A stretch of DNA of 64,000 nt. Origin: Pseudisothecium myosuroides. Lineage: Eukaryota; Streptophyta; Bryopsida; Hypnales; Lembophyllaceae. The position numbers and the translations under genes are program-made. The notes beneath the pieces were generated by a model that did not search any database, had not been told where the DNA came from, and was given only the letters and a program-made list of their open reading frames with translations. Positions 25,044 to 42,131 of the stretch are shown here, piece after piece. The stretch is from positions 992,001 to 1,056,000 of the forward strand of contig OX637287.1 of assembly GCA_951799445.1 (NCBI GenBank), in the 5' to 3' direction. Position 1 is the first letter of the stretch. Each line of letters starts with the position of its first letter.

Positions 25044-26548
25044 TACAAGATATTTTCAAGTTGGAGTTGAAGGTCTGTAACCACAACTTTAATCATGGAG
25101 TGATGTGAAAATTTTCTATATACCATAATGTCCTACACTATAATGTCCTAAGATTCTGAAATTTCAGATTTTTTGAGCATGACTTGTACTTAATATGGAT
25201 TTTCTTCATTTTTTCTTTGAAAATTAATGGTAATTTGAAGTTCTTACAAAACATTTTGAAAATTTATTGACATATACTAGGCATGTGATTTCATCTCTAA
25301 AAAATATAACCAAAAAAATTCACTCAAAATTAGAGAAGAAATGGAAGATACGGAGTGAAGAACTTCCAAATTTGACTCCAAGGTCATAAGGTAGTGTACT
25401 CATGAAGCAAACCTTTAAGGGCTCGTCGGCCCTTTTGAAGGGTTTCATATTTTTTGGAGCATTTATGAATTACTTATAAATTTCCAAAGAATTTTGTTGT
25501 GGGCACCTATTTCTAATCGTAGGCCTTGCAAAACCCACACGCGTGCAGTTTGGACAAAGATATGTCTTTACTAGAAACGAGCATTGCGGCATGCAAAAAG
25601 TAGTACACAAGGTTCCAAAATGCGACCATTACTAAACCTAACCCCTAAATGCCCCAAAGGACCAAAAGTGCCCTCACATAGTTTCAAATCCAATTCAAAG
25701 TGCTATAACTAATGCATCGGATATCCAAATTCAATAAAACTTATTGGAAAATTTGCACTCTCTTTTCTAGTTTGTGTGGTAAAATTTTCAGATCAATCCA
25801 AGATGTCTTAATTTTTTGGAAGCCAATCGAAGTTCGCAAGTTCAATTTGAGTTTACCAAACATCATTTGATGGCTACAACTTTGGGGGTTTCTATCTCCT
25901 TCATCCAGTGTTTGTTTTCAATTTAAAAAAATTGTTGGATTATGTTCCCCTTGAAGTCTACTTATTGTGGTAAAAATTTTATGTCAATCCAAGTTGTTTT
26001 GAATGTTTGGGAGCAATTTCAAGTTCAAAATTCCAACATTTTTGGATTACAGTGAACTTCAGCGTCTTGTTTCTTCTCCATATAGTGTCTGTTTCTAATA
26101 AATATTTTTAGAAAAGTTGCGCATACTAGTTTAGTTTGTGTGGCTAAAATTTCATATCAATCCAAAAATTAAAGTTATGAGTGACTGAAAAGTATTTTAA
26201 TAGAAGGAGGTTCAACCTTCAATGTGTTTCTTCCAACTTTTCTTGCAAACTGAATTCGGTGGACACTTGTGTAGTATTTACTTAGTTCCAAAATGGACCC
26301 ACGCTGGCTCTTGTTCCATCCATTCGCAAAGCCTAAACCAATATCTGACAAATCTTAATACGCTCTCACATTATCACCATTATTCAAGATTTGACATAAC
26401 ATTCAATAGCGTGCGTTGATGTTGCCTTGGTTCTACAATGATGGTGTGCCTCTACATCCTTCACCTGTCTAATTCATCAGTAGCTACTGATGAAGCACTG
26501 TTGGGGTGTGGAATATACCACACCATCACTGTAGAGCTACTTAATGTT
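25044..26548. other. Intergenic with degenerate ~180-bp repeats
   Basis: No gene is seen. An unpaired element end, CTAA then CCCCTAAATGCC, lies at 25638. From about 25684 to 26180 three degenerate units occur, marked by GTGTGGTAAAATTTTCAGATC-like sequence and ATCAATCCAA at about 25774, 25964 and 26137. From about 26220 composition becomes more balanced towards the duplicated PPR leader. Confidence 0.5.
25684..26180 (+). repeat. Degenerate tandem repeat, period ~180 bp, three units
   Basis: The marker TTGTGTGGTAAAATTTTC followed by ATCAATCCAA recurs at about 25772, 25962 and 26135. Spacing is 170-190 bp, and looser similarity runs between the markers. It has no coding content. Confidence 0.45.
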
Positions 26549-28631
26549 ATGGAAGTGACCGGTTTTAATCTTTACTTAGGATGCGGCAAAGGATGTCCGA
26601 GGCTGTCCTTCGCCGGGATTCTCGGATAAGCAGGGGTTCATGGTTTTGCAGCAGGCCAGACACCATTTTGAGGGGCGAAGAGGCCGTGGATTTTAGAATT
26701 TTCAGTTCTGCTGTTGTCACTCAAGGCCTCAAGGGAACCCTGGATTGTAAAAATCGAACTTTCCGCCTTCATGTACAACAGCTATCTTGCCCGAGTACTC
26801 CTGGACAAGATCATCAAAACCCTAAAACACCGTTGCATGGTGCGACTGCACTGCTCAAGCTCGACTGTAGAAATCGGGTCTTAGGGTTGGTTGGCGAGGT
26901 TGACGCATGTGGTGTCGTCTTGCTGCACCAGATTTACCTGTTCGCTCGTTGAGTCTCCACTGCCATGTATAATTCCTCACTGCAGCATGATATCCTTTCT
27001 CTGTAGTAAAGTTAAATTTTGAAGCTGTTTGCATATGTTGAGAGTTGTGGGCGTTGTGGGTTCTCTTCCTGCTTGGAGGTTTACTCGATTGGGGAAGGAA
27101 GCTCAGATATTGGGGTTGTTCATGTGAGATGTTGTGGTTTAGGTTTCTTGCTTTTCATGAGTTGCAATTTTCAGTAGAATTTTTTTGTCTGTACAAGTGT
27201 CAATATCTGTTGCAGCTTTCTTGCTGGCTTTAGAAGAGTGTGTACGGGATTAGAGAATCTTAAAGATTGATACTTTCACATTTGAGGTTTCCCCTGACTA
27301 CTTTCCAGTCCAGTTTTCTGAAGCTGAAGTCATTTGAAGTTGTTGATGTTGATGTCAAGCGCTGCAGTTGTTCCTTCCTCCGTGCTTGGTGGCCTGAGAG
27401 TTCCGGGTTGAGCAGTGTGAAGAATCGAACAGACACAGACGGAAGGGAGCGGAAGGCCGTAATTTGTTTTGACTGAAGCTAAGTATTAAGGCTCCATACG
27501 TCGGTTGTGGTTGATGCAGGGAACTAGTGAGTGTTTTTTTCTCTCAGAACCCTGAGGGCTGAGCAATTTGGAGGGGGTTCCGAAAAGCAGGTGGAGATCG
27601 TTTTCAGTTAACGAGGAGCGCAAGGTCTCAAGACAGGGATTCATATGTGGAACTTTTGTGTGTGGACTGAATTGACCTTGTAGTCAATAAATTGGAAGAG
27701 GCAGACCTTGAAATTATTGGTGCTGAAGGCCGAGAAGGAGGTATAAAATCAGACAAGCAATTGGACAGATTTGAAGATATTGCCAGTCATACATGATACT
27801 TTGTGTCTCTGCTGAAGTCGAGTTTTGAAGCTTGTTGTGTTCATTGGACGTTGCTGATGTTGAGGTTGGGGATGCTGAACGAAACTGGAATTTCTCTTCC
27901 TGCCTGGAGGTTTAGCAATTTGAAGAAGAGAAGGAACTCAGTTGAAGGGAGCAGATTGATACTTATATGCTATTTTTTCAACTTTTACTCAAGGTCTCAG
28001 ACATGGCCTAAATGTGCAGAAGGAGCACTTTTCAACTGATGGAGGACGTAAACTTGAAAGGGGGCCAAAGACTTGAGGAGATTCAGTCCTATACTTTTTC
28101 TAGATGAGAAGTTGGATTTCCATCTGTGTTACTCTGTTGTTGAAGCGGAACCGTTAAAAGTTTGTATACGCAGAGCCACAAAATGTCCGCATTAATGCAC
28201 CTTTTGTCGCATCATAGGCAGCAGACGAGAAGCTATTTGGTGCTTGGAGCTGGTGCACGGGTGAGTGAGCGTTGACTTATGACCATACACCTGTTCTACG
28301 GAAGTAGTTGGATAACTTGTGACTTGTCTGAACTGAACTACCGTGGTCTTGTTAGCAACGCATGTGTCCGATACATTTAGGTCCGTCGACAGCTGTATAT
28401 TTGATCAATACGGTGGTACGCTTCTCCCAAACTGACAGGACATGAACTTGGTTGTTGGACGTTAAACATTAAATTTTAGAACCGATGAGTACCTTATGCT
28501 GAAACTGATACCACTTGAATGTTTTTTTTGACATACTGTCGGGGATTTGAGTGACCAGGATGCCTGTGTGATCACACTCTTGAAGTCTCCATGGCATATA
28601 CAGCCGTGTATTTTATGTGTCTCAGCCTCCT

Positions 28632-28793
28632 ATGGAGGAAGGAGCAGCGGGCCCATTAGGTGTTCATCGTCATCAGTTTGGAGAAGAACTTTGCCCGCTA
28701 GTGCGAAAGCGTCAAAGCAAGCAGCTCAAGTTAGTGGTGGGAGTAAGCGCATGCAAAGGGCAACGAACGCTAGTGAAGCAATTGATCTTTTGA
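28632..28793 (+). promoter_or_regulatory. Upstream ORF overlapping the copy-2 PPR start
   Basis: The ATG at 28632 is the counterpart of the proposed copy-1 start (6758) and keeps the CCTATGGAGGAAGG context. In copy 2 the downstream intron is deleted and the frame runs 53 codons to TGA at 28791. It therefore passes out of frame across the first main-frame ATG at 28751. If transcribed as such, it should lower translation of the PPR protein. Direct reading gives the frame; the effect is inference. Confidence 0.55.
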
Positions 28794-31765
28794 AGAACCG
28801 ACTTCAACAGGGCATTGCAATAGACTCGTACTCCTGTGTTGAAATTCTGAAGCGGTGCTTGAAGCAGGAAGACCTTCCGGCAGTAAAGCAGGTTCATGAG
28901 TGCGCCATTGAGAGTGGCATGCAGCAGAATATATATGTGGCAACCAACCTATTGAGTGGATACATCAGATGTGGGAGACTGGAGGATGCATGCGGAGTGT
29001 TTGACGAACTTGCGAATAAGGATGTTGTTAGTTGGAACGTCATGATTGGAGGTTATGCTCAGCACAGTTGTGTGAAAGACGCCATGAAAGTTTTCCATCG
29101 CATGCGAAAGGAAGGGATGCAACCTAATGCAGTTACTTACTTGAGCATCCTGAAAGCCTGTGCGAGCCCATCAGCCTTGAAGTGGGTCGAGGAAGTTCAT
29201 GCACATATCAGAGAGGGTGGGTTCGAATCAGATGTTCGTGTGGGGACTTCACTCCTGAAAACGTATGCAAAGTGTGGGAACATAGAGGAGGCAAGGAACA
29301 CTTTTGATAAGTTGGCGAGTCGCAATGTGATTACCTGGAATGTGATGATTGGAGCATATGCCGACAGTGGTAATGGTGAGGAAGCATATCGACTTCTTCT
29401 CCAAATGAAACGGGAAGGCTTCAAACCAGACTCAATCACTTATATGAGTATCCTGAATGCATGTGCAAGCGCGGGGGCTTTGGAGTGGGTAAGGGAGGTT
29501 CATAGCCATGCCCGTGAAGCCGGATTTGAGTCAGATGTGCGTGTGGGCAACGCGCTGGTGCACATGTATGCGAAGTGTGGCAGTATCGATGATGCGCGAC
29601 TGGCTTTTAACAAGATGTTTGAACGGAACGTGATTACTTGGAACGTTATGATTGGTGGACTTGCAGAGCATGGCTGTGGGTCTGAAGCATATCGACTTCT
29701 TCTCCAAATGAAACGGGAAGGCCATAAACCAAACGCAATCACTTATATGAGCATCCTGAATGCATGTTCAAGCGCGGGGGCTTTGGAGTGGGTGAGGGAG
29801 GTTCATAGCTATGCCCGTGAAGCCGGATTTGAGTCAGATGTGCGTGTGGGCAACGCGCTGGTGCACATGTATGCAAAGTGTGGCAGTATCGATGATGCGC
29901 GACAGGCTTTTAACAAGATGGAGGAACGGGACGTGATTACTTGGAACGTGATGATTGGAGGACTTGCGGAACATGGCTGTGGGTCTGAAGCATATCGACT
30001 TCTCCTCCAAATGAAACGGGAAAACTTCAAAACAGAGGCAATCACTTATATGAGCATCCTGAATGAATGTTCAAGTGCGGGGGCTTTGGAGTGGGTGAGG
30101 GAGGTTCATAGCCATGCCCGTGAAGCCGGATTTGAGTCAGATGTGCGTGTGGGCACCGCGCTGGTGCGCATGTATGCAAAGTGTGGCAGTATCGATGATG
30201 CGCGACAGGCTTTTAACAAGATGGAGAAACGGAACGTAATTACCTGGAACGTGATGATTGGTGGACTTGCAGAGCATGGATGTGGGTGTGAGGCATATGA
30301 ACTCTTTCTTCAAATGCAACAGGAAGGCATTAAACCGGATGCAGTCACTTATGCTAGCATTCTGAATCCATGTTCAAGCGCAGGGGCTTTGGAGTGGGTC
30401 AGGGAGGTTCACAGGCATGTCCTTGAAGCAGGACTTGAGTCGGATTTGCGTGTGGGCAGTGCGCTGGTTCACATGTATGCTAAATGTGGTAATTTGGATG
30501 AGGCACGAGTGGTTTTTGAGAGGATGGAGGATCGTGATGTAATTACCTGGAACGTGATGATTGGTGGACTTGCAGAGCATGGATGTGGGTGTGAGGCATA
30601 TGAAGTCTTTCTTCAAATGCAACAGGAAGGCATTAAACCGAATGCAGTCACTTATGCTAGCATTCTGAATCCATGTTCAAGCGCAGGGGCTTTGGAGTGG
30701 GTGAAGGAGGTTCACAGGCATGTCCTTGAAGCGGGACTTGAGTCGGATTTGCGTGTGGGCAGTGCGCTGGTTCACATGTATGCTAAATGTGGCAGTATCG
30801 ATGATGCACGAGTGGTTTTTGAGAGGATGGAGGATCGTGATGTAATCACATGGACCGTGATGATTGGTGGACTTGCAGAGCATGGATGTGGGCATGAAGC
30901 CCTGGAAGTCTTTAAAACTATGATTGCAGACGGTGTGAAGCCCAATGAGATCTCATTTGTTGCAGTGTTGTCAGCTTGTAGTCATTCAGGCCTTGTGGAT
31001 GAGAGCCGTAGACATTTTTTGGCTATGACACAAGATTATGGCATCGAACCTAGTGTGGTGCTTTGTACCTGCATGGTGGATGTTCTTGCGCGATCAGGAC
31101 ACTTGGAGGAAGCAAAGCTCTTGATTGACAGCATGCCGGTGGAACCAAATGGTGCAACTTGGGGAGCCCTGCTTGGTGCTTGTCGAACGTACGGTAATGT
31201 GGAGTTGGGCAAACTTGCCGCTAATGAGCTCTTCAAGTTGGAACCGAAGGATGCTTCTACATACGTGCTTCTCTCGAATATCTATGCTGCAGCTGGCAAG
31301 TGGGAGGAGGTGTTGTGGGTGCGCACTATGATGCAGGAGAGAGGTATACACAAGGAGCCAGGGCGTAGCTGGATTGAAGTTGATAACAAGGTCCATGACT
31401 TCGTGGTAGGGGATACTTCTCACTCAGAAGCGAAGGAGATCTATGCTGAACTGAGGAGATTGAGTGAGACGATTAAGGCCGAAGGCTACATTCCTGATAC
31501 CCGGTTGGTGTTGCGGAACATTGAGGAGGAGGAGAAAGAACTTGCTCTTTGCTCCCATAGTGAGAAGTTGGCTATTGCTTATGGACTCATGCGGACACCC
31601 CTTGGACAGCCAATTCGGGTGTTCAAGAACCTTCGAGTGTGTTCAGATTGCCATACGGCAACCAAGTTTATCTCCAAGGTGACCGAACGAGATATTGTTG
31701 TGAGGGATGCCAATCGCTTTCACCACTTCCAAGATGGTGTGTGTTCTTGTGGTGATTATTGGTGA
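28751..31765 (+). CDS. DYW-type PPR protein, putative organellar C-to-U RNA editing factor (copy 2, 7 LSP triplets)
   Basis: A paralogue of the gene at 6758-10185 with the same predicted role in organellar editing. From the first in-frame ATG (28751) it is 1004 aa, exactly 202 residues longer than copy 1 counted from the matching ATG, which is two extra LSP triplets. Order: seven LSP triplets (21 motifs, about 28824-30945), L2-S2, E1-E2, PG box, and an intact DYW domain with HSEK, CSDCH and terminal CGDYW. The open frame extends upstream of 28751 to a stop at 28529 with no ATG; it encodes an Arg/Ser/Ala-rich stretch that looks like part of a lost targeting region. The 5' intron of copy 1 is deleted here, which puts the old start out of frame. 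P4 ends in an unusual NFKTE instead of GFKPD. The deaminase is intact, but start and targeting are uncertain. Confidence 0.9.
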   Translation: MQRATNASEAIDLLKNRLQQGIAIDSYSCVEILKRCLKQEDLPAVKQVHECAIESGMQQNIYVATNLLSGYIRCGRLEDACGVFDELANKDVVSWNVMIGGYAQHSCVKDAMKVFHRMRKEGMQPNAVTYLSILKACASPSALKWVEEVHAHIREGGFESDVRVGTSLLKTYAKCGNIEEARNTFDKLASRNVITWNVMIGAYADSGNGEEAYRLLLQMKREGFKPDSITYMSILNACASAGALEWVREVHSHAREAGFESDVRVGNALVHMYAKCGSIDDARLAFNKMFERNVITWNVMIGGLAEHGCGSEAYRLLLQMKREGHKPNAITYMSILNACSSAGALEWVREVHSYAREAGFESDVRVGNALVHMYAKCGSIDDARQAFNKMEERDVITWNVMIGGLAEHGCGSEAYRLLLQMKRENFKTEAITYMSILNECSSAGALEWVREVHSHAREAGFESDVRVGTALVRMYAKCGSIDDARQAFNKMEKRNVITWNVMIGGLAEHGCGCEAYELFLQMQQEGIKPDAVTYASILNPCSSAGALEWVREVHRHVLEAGLESDLRVGSALVHMYAKCGNLDEARVVFERMEDRDVITWNVMIGGLAEHGCGCEAYEVFLQMQQEGIKPNAVTYASILNPCSSAGALEWVKEVHRHVLEAGLESDLRVGSALVHMYAKCGSIDDARVVFERMEDRDVITWTVMIGGLAEHGCGHEALEVFKTMIADGVKPNEISFVAVLSACSHSGLVDESRRHFLAMTQDYGIEPSVVLCTCMVDVLARSGHLEEAKLLIDSMPVEPNGATWGALLGACRTYGNVELGKLAANELFKLEPKDASTYVLLSNIYAAAGKWEEVLWVRTMMQERGIHKEPGRSWIEVDNKVHDFVVGDTSHSEAKEIYAELRRLSETIKAEGYIPDTRLVLRNIEEEEKELALCSHSEKLAIAYGLMRTPLGQPIRVFKNLRVCSDCHTATKFISKVTERDIVVRDANRFHHFQDGVCSCGDYW

Positions 31766-33091
31766 CCAGGTTTGCAATCTTGACCCATTGTTGGCTATCT
31801 TGTTTTTTGAATCTCTTGACCATGATTTTTGCATGCCATTGTAATTTCAAAGTTTTCACTGCAATTTGTCATGATTTGTGAATATAGTTATTGTGTTGAT
31901 CATTGATTGAAAACAATTGCATTAGTTGGAAATGACTTGAGGGAGGTATTCATAGAGGTTGTTATCTTTGCTTTTTCTTTAGCAATGGTTTTTGAGAAGA
32001 AGTTGAAATCAAAGGATGGCAAATTTTAGTTAGAATTGGCCGTAGGACTACCGTCCATACAATATGCATCCTTTTGTTGGCAACTTCAAAATGTATTGAG
32101 AAGACTATTGACAAAAAATGTGTCAAAATGATTGTTTTGAAGTTCTTTGTTGAAGATGGCCATGCTAGGAGTTATTTTTCTTAGTAGCAAGGTCACTCTT
32201 GTTGCTATTGCAGTTGATGTGCTCATAAATAGGTAATTCAATTTTTGGTCCTTGCCTTGGTGTGAATTTTGGAAGTCAATGTTGAGGCTAGGTGATTATA
32301 ATTAGTGAGATTTATGTCAATGTGGCTTTGAGCTCAAGAGGGAGAAATGGATTTTGATCTTGGATGTAAGTTCATTGTAGTCGAAGTTTTGGGTTTACAT
32401 GGTATTGTCTTTTCCTTCATTTCTTGCTCTTCTATGTGTTGTTTGGTTGGGTTTGTCTTAGTTGCCATAAGTGCCCCATTTACACTCTAGTTTTGGAGGC
32501 GCTTGTTTGAGAGATTTGGTGTGAGTTTTAGGCTTTTCAATTGTATTAGGGGATTCATATTTAGGAACTATGGCTAGGTTGTTACTAAAGTGATTTTTCT
32601 ATTAGTGTAGGACACTAATTTACAGAAGTCACACTAGTTGTAATATATTTTCTTTTAAATTAGTGTGGCATGAAATATTGAGTGTGTTCTACTAATTTCC
32701 ACAAAAATAAAATTAGTACTCAACAAATCTATAACCTCTCTAAAATCTATAGATGTTAGGTAGTGTTTGAGAAATTTGTAATTTCTTTAGTATTGTAGTT
32801 CTAGAGAATAAATTGAGTTAATGGATAAATCTATAACCTCTTTTAATTTTATTGTGATACTAGTATTGCACACTTACTAATTGGATGAATGAATGGTGCT
32901 AAAATTAGAGCTAATATTACACTTGAACCTTTGTAATGATCGTCATTGGGGACAAATGGGCTTCTAAATGAAGTTACATGTATTTGCAACTTCACATGTA
33001 GAAATTGTTCAATTAGATGTGTACACAATATGGCAAATTTTCAAGATAAATTGGGATTGTTTAATTATAAGATATGTCAATAGAGAAGGTT

Positions 33092-35523
33092 GAGGTCATT
33101 GATTTCCTCTAAAGTCAAAATTTGCCAACTAAGAAATAACTCTAGATTCGTAGCACTTCAAATTACTAGAATGTATCTTTAGAAAGGGCCTAGGACATTG
33201 GTTACCACTAAAGTCAAAATTTACTGACTAATAAAGAAATTACTTTAGGTTCTTTTAAATTTAGAAGATTGTATATTGTTTTGTTTGTGATGTACATTGT
33301 AGAACTCTCCTTCCAGTTTGCAACGTAACCCAAGAACCAATGTTGATTTTTGTAGGAATGTAGTTTCCTTCCTCATTTCTTGTGTTGTAGGTGAAAATAG
33401 AATCAATTGTGCATTGTGGCCTTATTGAAAGGGCAAGAAATTAATTTGGAAATAGAAATGTTAAGCTATGTCCAAAACTCATGTTAGAGAATGAAAGAAT
33501 TCGAAGAAACAAGGCATGAGCAAATCGTTAATCAAACCAAGAGGAACCATAAAACAAAGTCAAACAAAAACCCTTGCCAAAACATTTGAATAGAGTGCCT
33601 TAAACTCTAACACTTTGAAAGGTGAAGCAAAATGGCCTTGGGACTTTAGAGGTTCAATTCTCCCATATCCCCTTCTAATTCAATGAAACCCTCCCATAAT
33701 ATGCTTACTTCTCTAAGGCTTGAGCCTGCCATTAGGTAAAGGAAGAAAGAGGCTCTCTAGGATTCTAGGACACTCGCACACTCGCACACTCCTCAAGCTC
33801 TTCACAACTCAATTCTCTACTTTGAAAGAGTATCAGAGTACTCAAAGTAATCAGTTGGTCATAATCTCTAATATATTGTGTTTGTTCATTATCAAAGTGG
33901 TTAAGAATTGGATGAAGTCATTATAGAAATTTTGGGCCCTATGGATGGCCATTCCAATTTCGGCAGGTGTACAAATACAAAGGTAATTTTTTATTATTAT
34001 TTTAAATATTATTTTTTTCAAAAAAAAAATATATTATGTTTTTATCAAAAATCTGACAAGACACACCGACTGACTTTCACTAGCTAACTAGCAAGATTCT
34101 TTGTGTGACAATTTGGACTGATATTTTTATAATTTCACATTTTTATGCAAGGAAGTAGTCCTCCCACAGCTTGAAATTTTTTCTAATGTATAGGCAGCAC
34201 AAAGAGAGGTATTGGAAGGTCTGTAGCTTGAATTAGTGGGGGGAGTTGAACTTTGATATGGCATAGGGGGATTGGCGCTTGTAGTTGCCACTTGCACTTG
34301 CAAGCGGCAACTCCATCACACGGGTGATCCATTCCAAGCAAGATGCAAGAATTCAAAGACAAGTAGGTTAGAAAAAAATGTGTGAATTCAAATAAAGCCT
34401 TAGCAACTATGAATTCACTATTTTGGACTTTAGAGGTATATGTTGACCAATAGCTAGTATTGAATTCTATATTGTTTGTGCAAAATCCCTATAAATTTCC
34501 ACCCTATGGTTGCAAGTGAGTCCTTTCAATTCTCATATTTTTCTAATTCAAATTTCAATTAATCCAAAAATTTATAGCCTTTGTTTTGAAATTATTTGAA
34601 ACTCAAAGATTTTCATGGATTGGTACAAAAAAGTTTCAATGCACTCAATTAAAAACACATTAAATTTTATAAACATCCAAATCCCATGTTGCGAAATGGA
34701 CCTTTTCAACTCTCATATTTAAAAATAAAATAAAATTCCAAATTCTTCACTTGGCCTTTGCTTTCAAAATTGATTGAACCTCAAAAGTTCCATTGGTTCC
34801 TTTAAAAGATTTTCAAGTCCCTCGATTGAAACACATTGGATTTTGTATGGGCTTCAATTTTAGTCATGTTACTTTGAAATTTCATTATTTTTGTCCTTGC
34901 TTTATTTAACCATTTTTTTAGTTATGACTTTAAATGGGCCATGTAGTGACAAAGTGGAACCTATAGTTTTTCATTAAAAAACCCATAAAAGGTAATTCTA
35001 CAAACTGGCTCAACTAGTTCCAACCTACCTATAAAGGTTGTCATTGGAATTTTATAGCAATTTGAGCTTTAGATCTATAACTATAGAATGCTGATTATTA
35101 AATTTTAAAGTGATAGAGTAAAAAAATTTGGACCATGATGTTCTGCACCCGAGTGTACACCATACTATAAACTTATGAAGAAATTTTCAGATTTTGAGCT
35201 TCAATTGCATTTGATATGAATTGTTTCACTTCTCATTTAGAAATTCAATGTAATTTCAAGTTTTTTACAAAGAGATGCAAAAATTTTACGACTAATAGAA
35301 AACATGTGATGACATCTTTGAAATATAAATACAAAAAATCACATTCACATGTACTTGCAAGTGAAGTTTGAAAAAGTGGTAATAGGTTCATCCTTTGAAG
35401 GTCATAAGTCTATAAACTTCAATTGATATGGAAGTCTTGAATTTGTCATGGTGGCTTAAAAACCTTTCAACTCTCATATTTTATTTTCTTAATTCCAATT
35501 CTTTTCAACTATTGTTTCACAAA
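33092..35523. other. AT-rich intergenic with degenerate repeats, no gene seen
   Basis: No protein-like frame. Between about 34500 and 35520 a block with CCTTTTCAACTCTCATATTT-like sequence recurs at about 34522, 34701 and 35463. The first two are about 180 bp apart and share weaker flanking similarity. The TTAA-flanked element that follows appears to have inserted into this repeat. Confidence 0.5.
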
Positions 35524-36401
35524 TTAACCCGTAAAGTTCGATGACTATATTTTCACCAAAAACACTTTTAAACTGCCATTTCTAGTACAAGTACCAAATT
35601 TTAGGAATTTTTTTTTTTTTGACACATGTAACCGTAGGATCTTGTATTATGCTAACTTGAAAACATGTGTGGATTGCAAGATATAAACATTCAAATTCAC
35701 TGAAATCATTTTTGGGCCCTGCAAAAAACAGGGCAGTTGCACTTCACAAGCTCACTTTTCTATGAAAAAATGTCCAAAATGGTGGTGCTTCTTTGGATTC
35801 TTTTTCCTCACAAGTTGGCTACATGCTTGAAAAATTTCAAATCATTTGGAATGGTACAACATATAGGAAAAAAATGGTAAGTAGAAAGAAGTAGATAATG
35901 ATTCAAAATACTAAACTGTTAAGAATTTAATTATGGAATTGAAAAATGCTAATCCCAATGGTTGTAATATTGTAAATAGAAATCTACTTCCTACGATTTT
36001 ATTTTTTTTCAAAGGACTTCAAAGTTTATTTTAGAGTAGGAAATCCATAACTTGCCCGCAAACTAAAACTCCTCATAACTTTTGACTCATTGATCAAAAT
36101 AAAATGATTCAAAGTTTTCCTTGTATATGTAAATTTTAAAAATCAATTTCAAATTTTTGTTTTTGAAAAAAGTGATTTTTTTTATCTGCTCGGATTGCCC
36201 ATTTACGAAAAAACAAACATATTAAGCCATAACTTTTGACTCTTATTTCCAAATGTCATGAAATTTAGTGCACAAGAAAGATATTCTTCATCCACACCTT
36301 CTATTAAAATTTCAGCCAAAAATATAGAAATCTCCAGTCACACGTACCTACCCAAAATTGCTATGTTGCTAAAAATAATAGGCTAAACTTTTAGGGGTTA
36401 A
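35524..36401 (+). mobile_element. TTAA-flanked inverted-repeat element, long class (870 bp)
   Basis: The left end is TTAA then CCCGTAAAG. The right end is CTTTTAGGGG then TTAA. It shares interior blocks with 15537-16481 and with the reverse complement of 56025-56955, including CTAGTACAAGTACCAAAT near 35580 and CATAACTTTTGACTCTTATT near 36230. No coding capacity. Confidence 0.72.
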
Positions 36402-36856
36402 ATGAGCCCTCAATTGATAAGACAATATGGGCTTCAATTTCAATCTTGTAATTCTAAAATTCCACTATTTTTGTCTCAACTTCATTTCAACAATTTTCTC
36501 TCGACTTTATTAAATTTAGTCATGGAGCCTCAAAGGCACCCCATAGTCACAAAGTAGACCCTATATATGTCAATACAAAAATCCCAAAGATCACCTCCAA
36601 GATCAGCTAAACCAATTCCGACCTAAAAAAGTCACTGGAATAACAATCACATATTTTCACTAAACTAATTGAGATTTTCTGCATTCATTCACAATACGTA
36701 GTCTCATGTAATAAAAATCAGTATAAAATAGTACTTCATATAAAGGGCCAAATTGGGCTTGGAAATGATGTTTGACTATGTCGTCGTCATTAAGGGGTTA
36801 AGCGTCAAGCGGACATGACGCATCCTTGTAAACAGAGCTAGAGTACAATGAACAGT
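36402..36856. other. Downstream region of the thiolase gene
   Basis: AT-rich, no gene. An unpaired element end, AAGGGG then TTAA, is at 36798-36801. The thiolase stop codon lies just beyond at 36857, so part of this stretch is probably its 3' UTR. Confidence 0.5.

Positions 36857-42131
<5,275 letters not shown>

Larger units (their letters stand above)
26549..33091 (+). repeat. Segmental duplication, copy 2 (longer PPR gene plus flanks)
   Basis: About 6.5 kb is collinear with 4245-11479, in direct orientation about 22.3 kb away. Non-coding flanks differ by scattered substitutions and small indels. Large differences are a missing leader block (equivalent of 4810-5235), a missing 900-bp block holding the copy-1 5' intron, and a coding region longer by two 303-bp PPR triplets. 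Confidence 0.93.

Noticed and set aside
26581..26952. 123-codon frame at the start of the copy-2 leader
   Set aside because: It is in the duplicated leader, but the corresponding copy-1 sequence (4273-4583) is interrupted by stops and shifts frame, so it is not under coding constraint.
28547..28750. Copy-2 PPR frame extended to a TTG at 28547
   Set aside because: It begins with TTG and has no ATG before 28751. The matching copy-1 sequence belongs to another frame and an intron.
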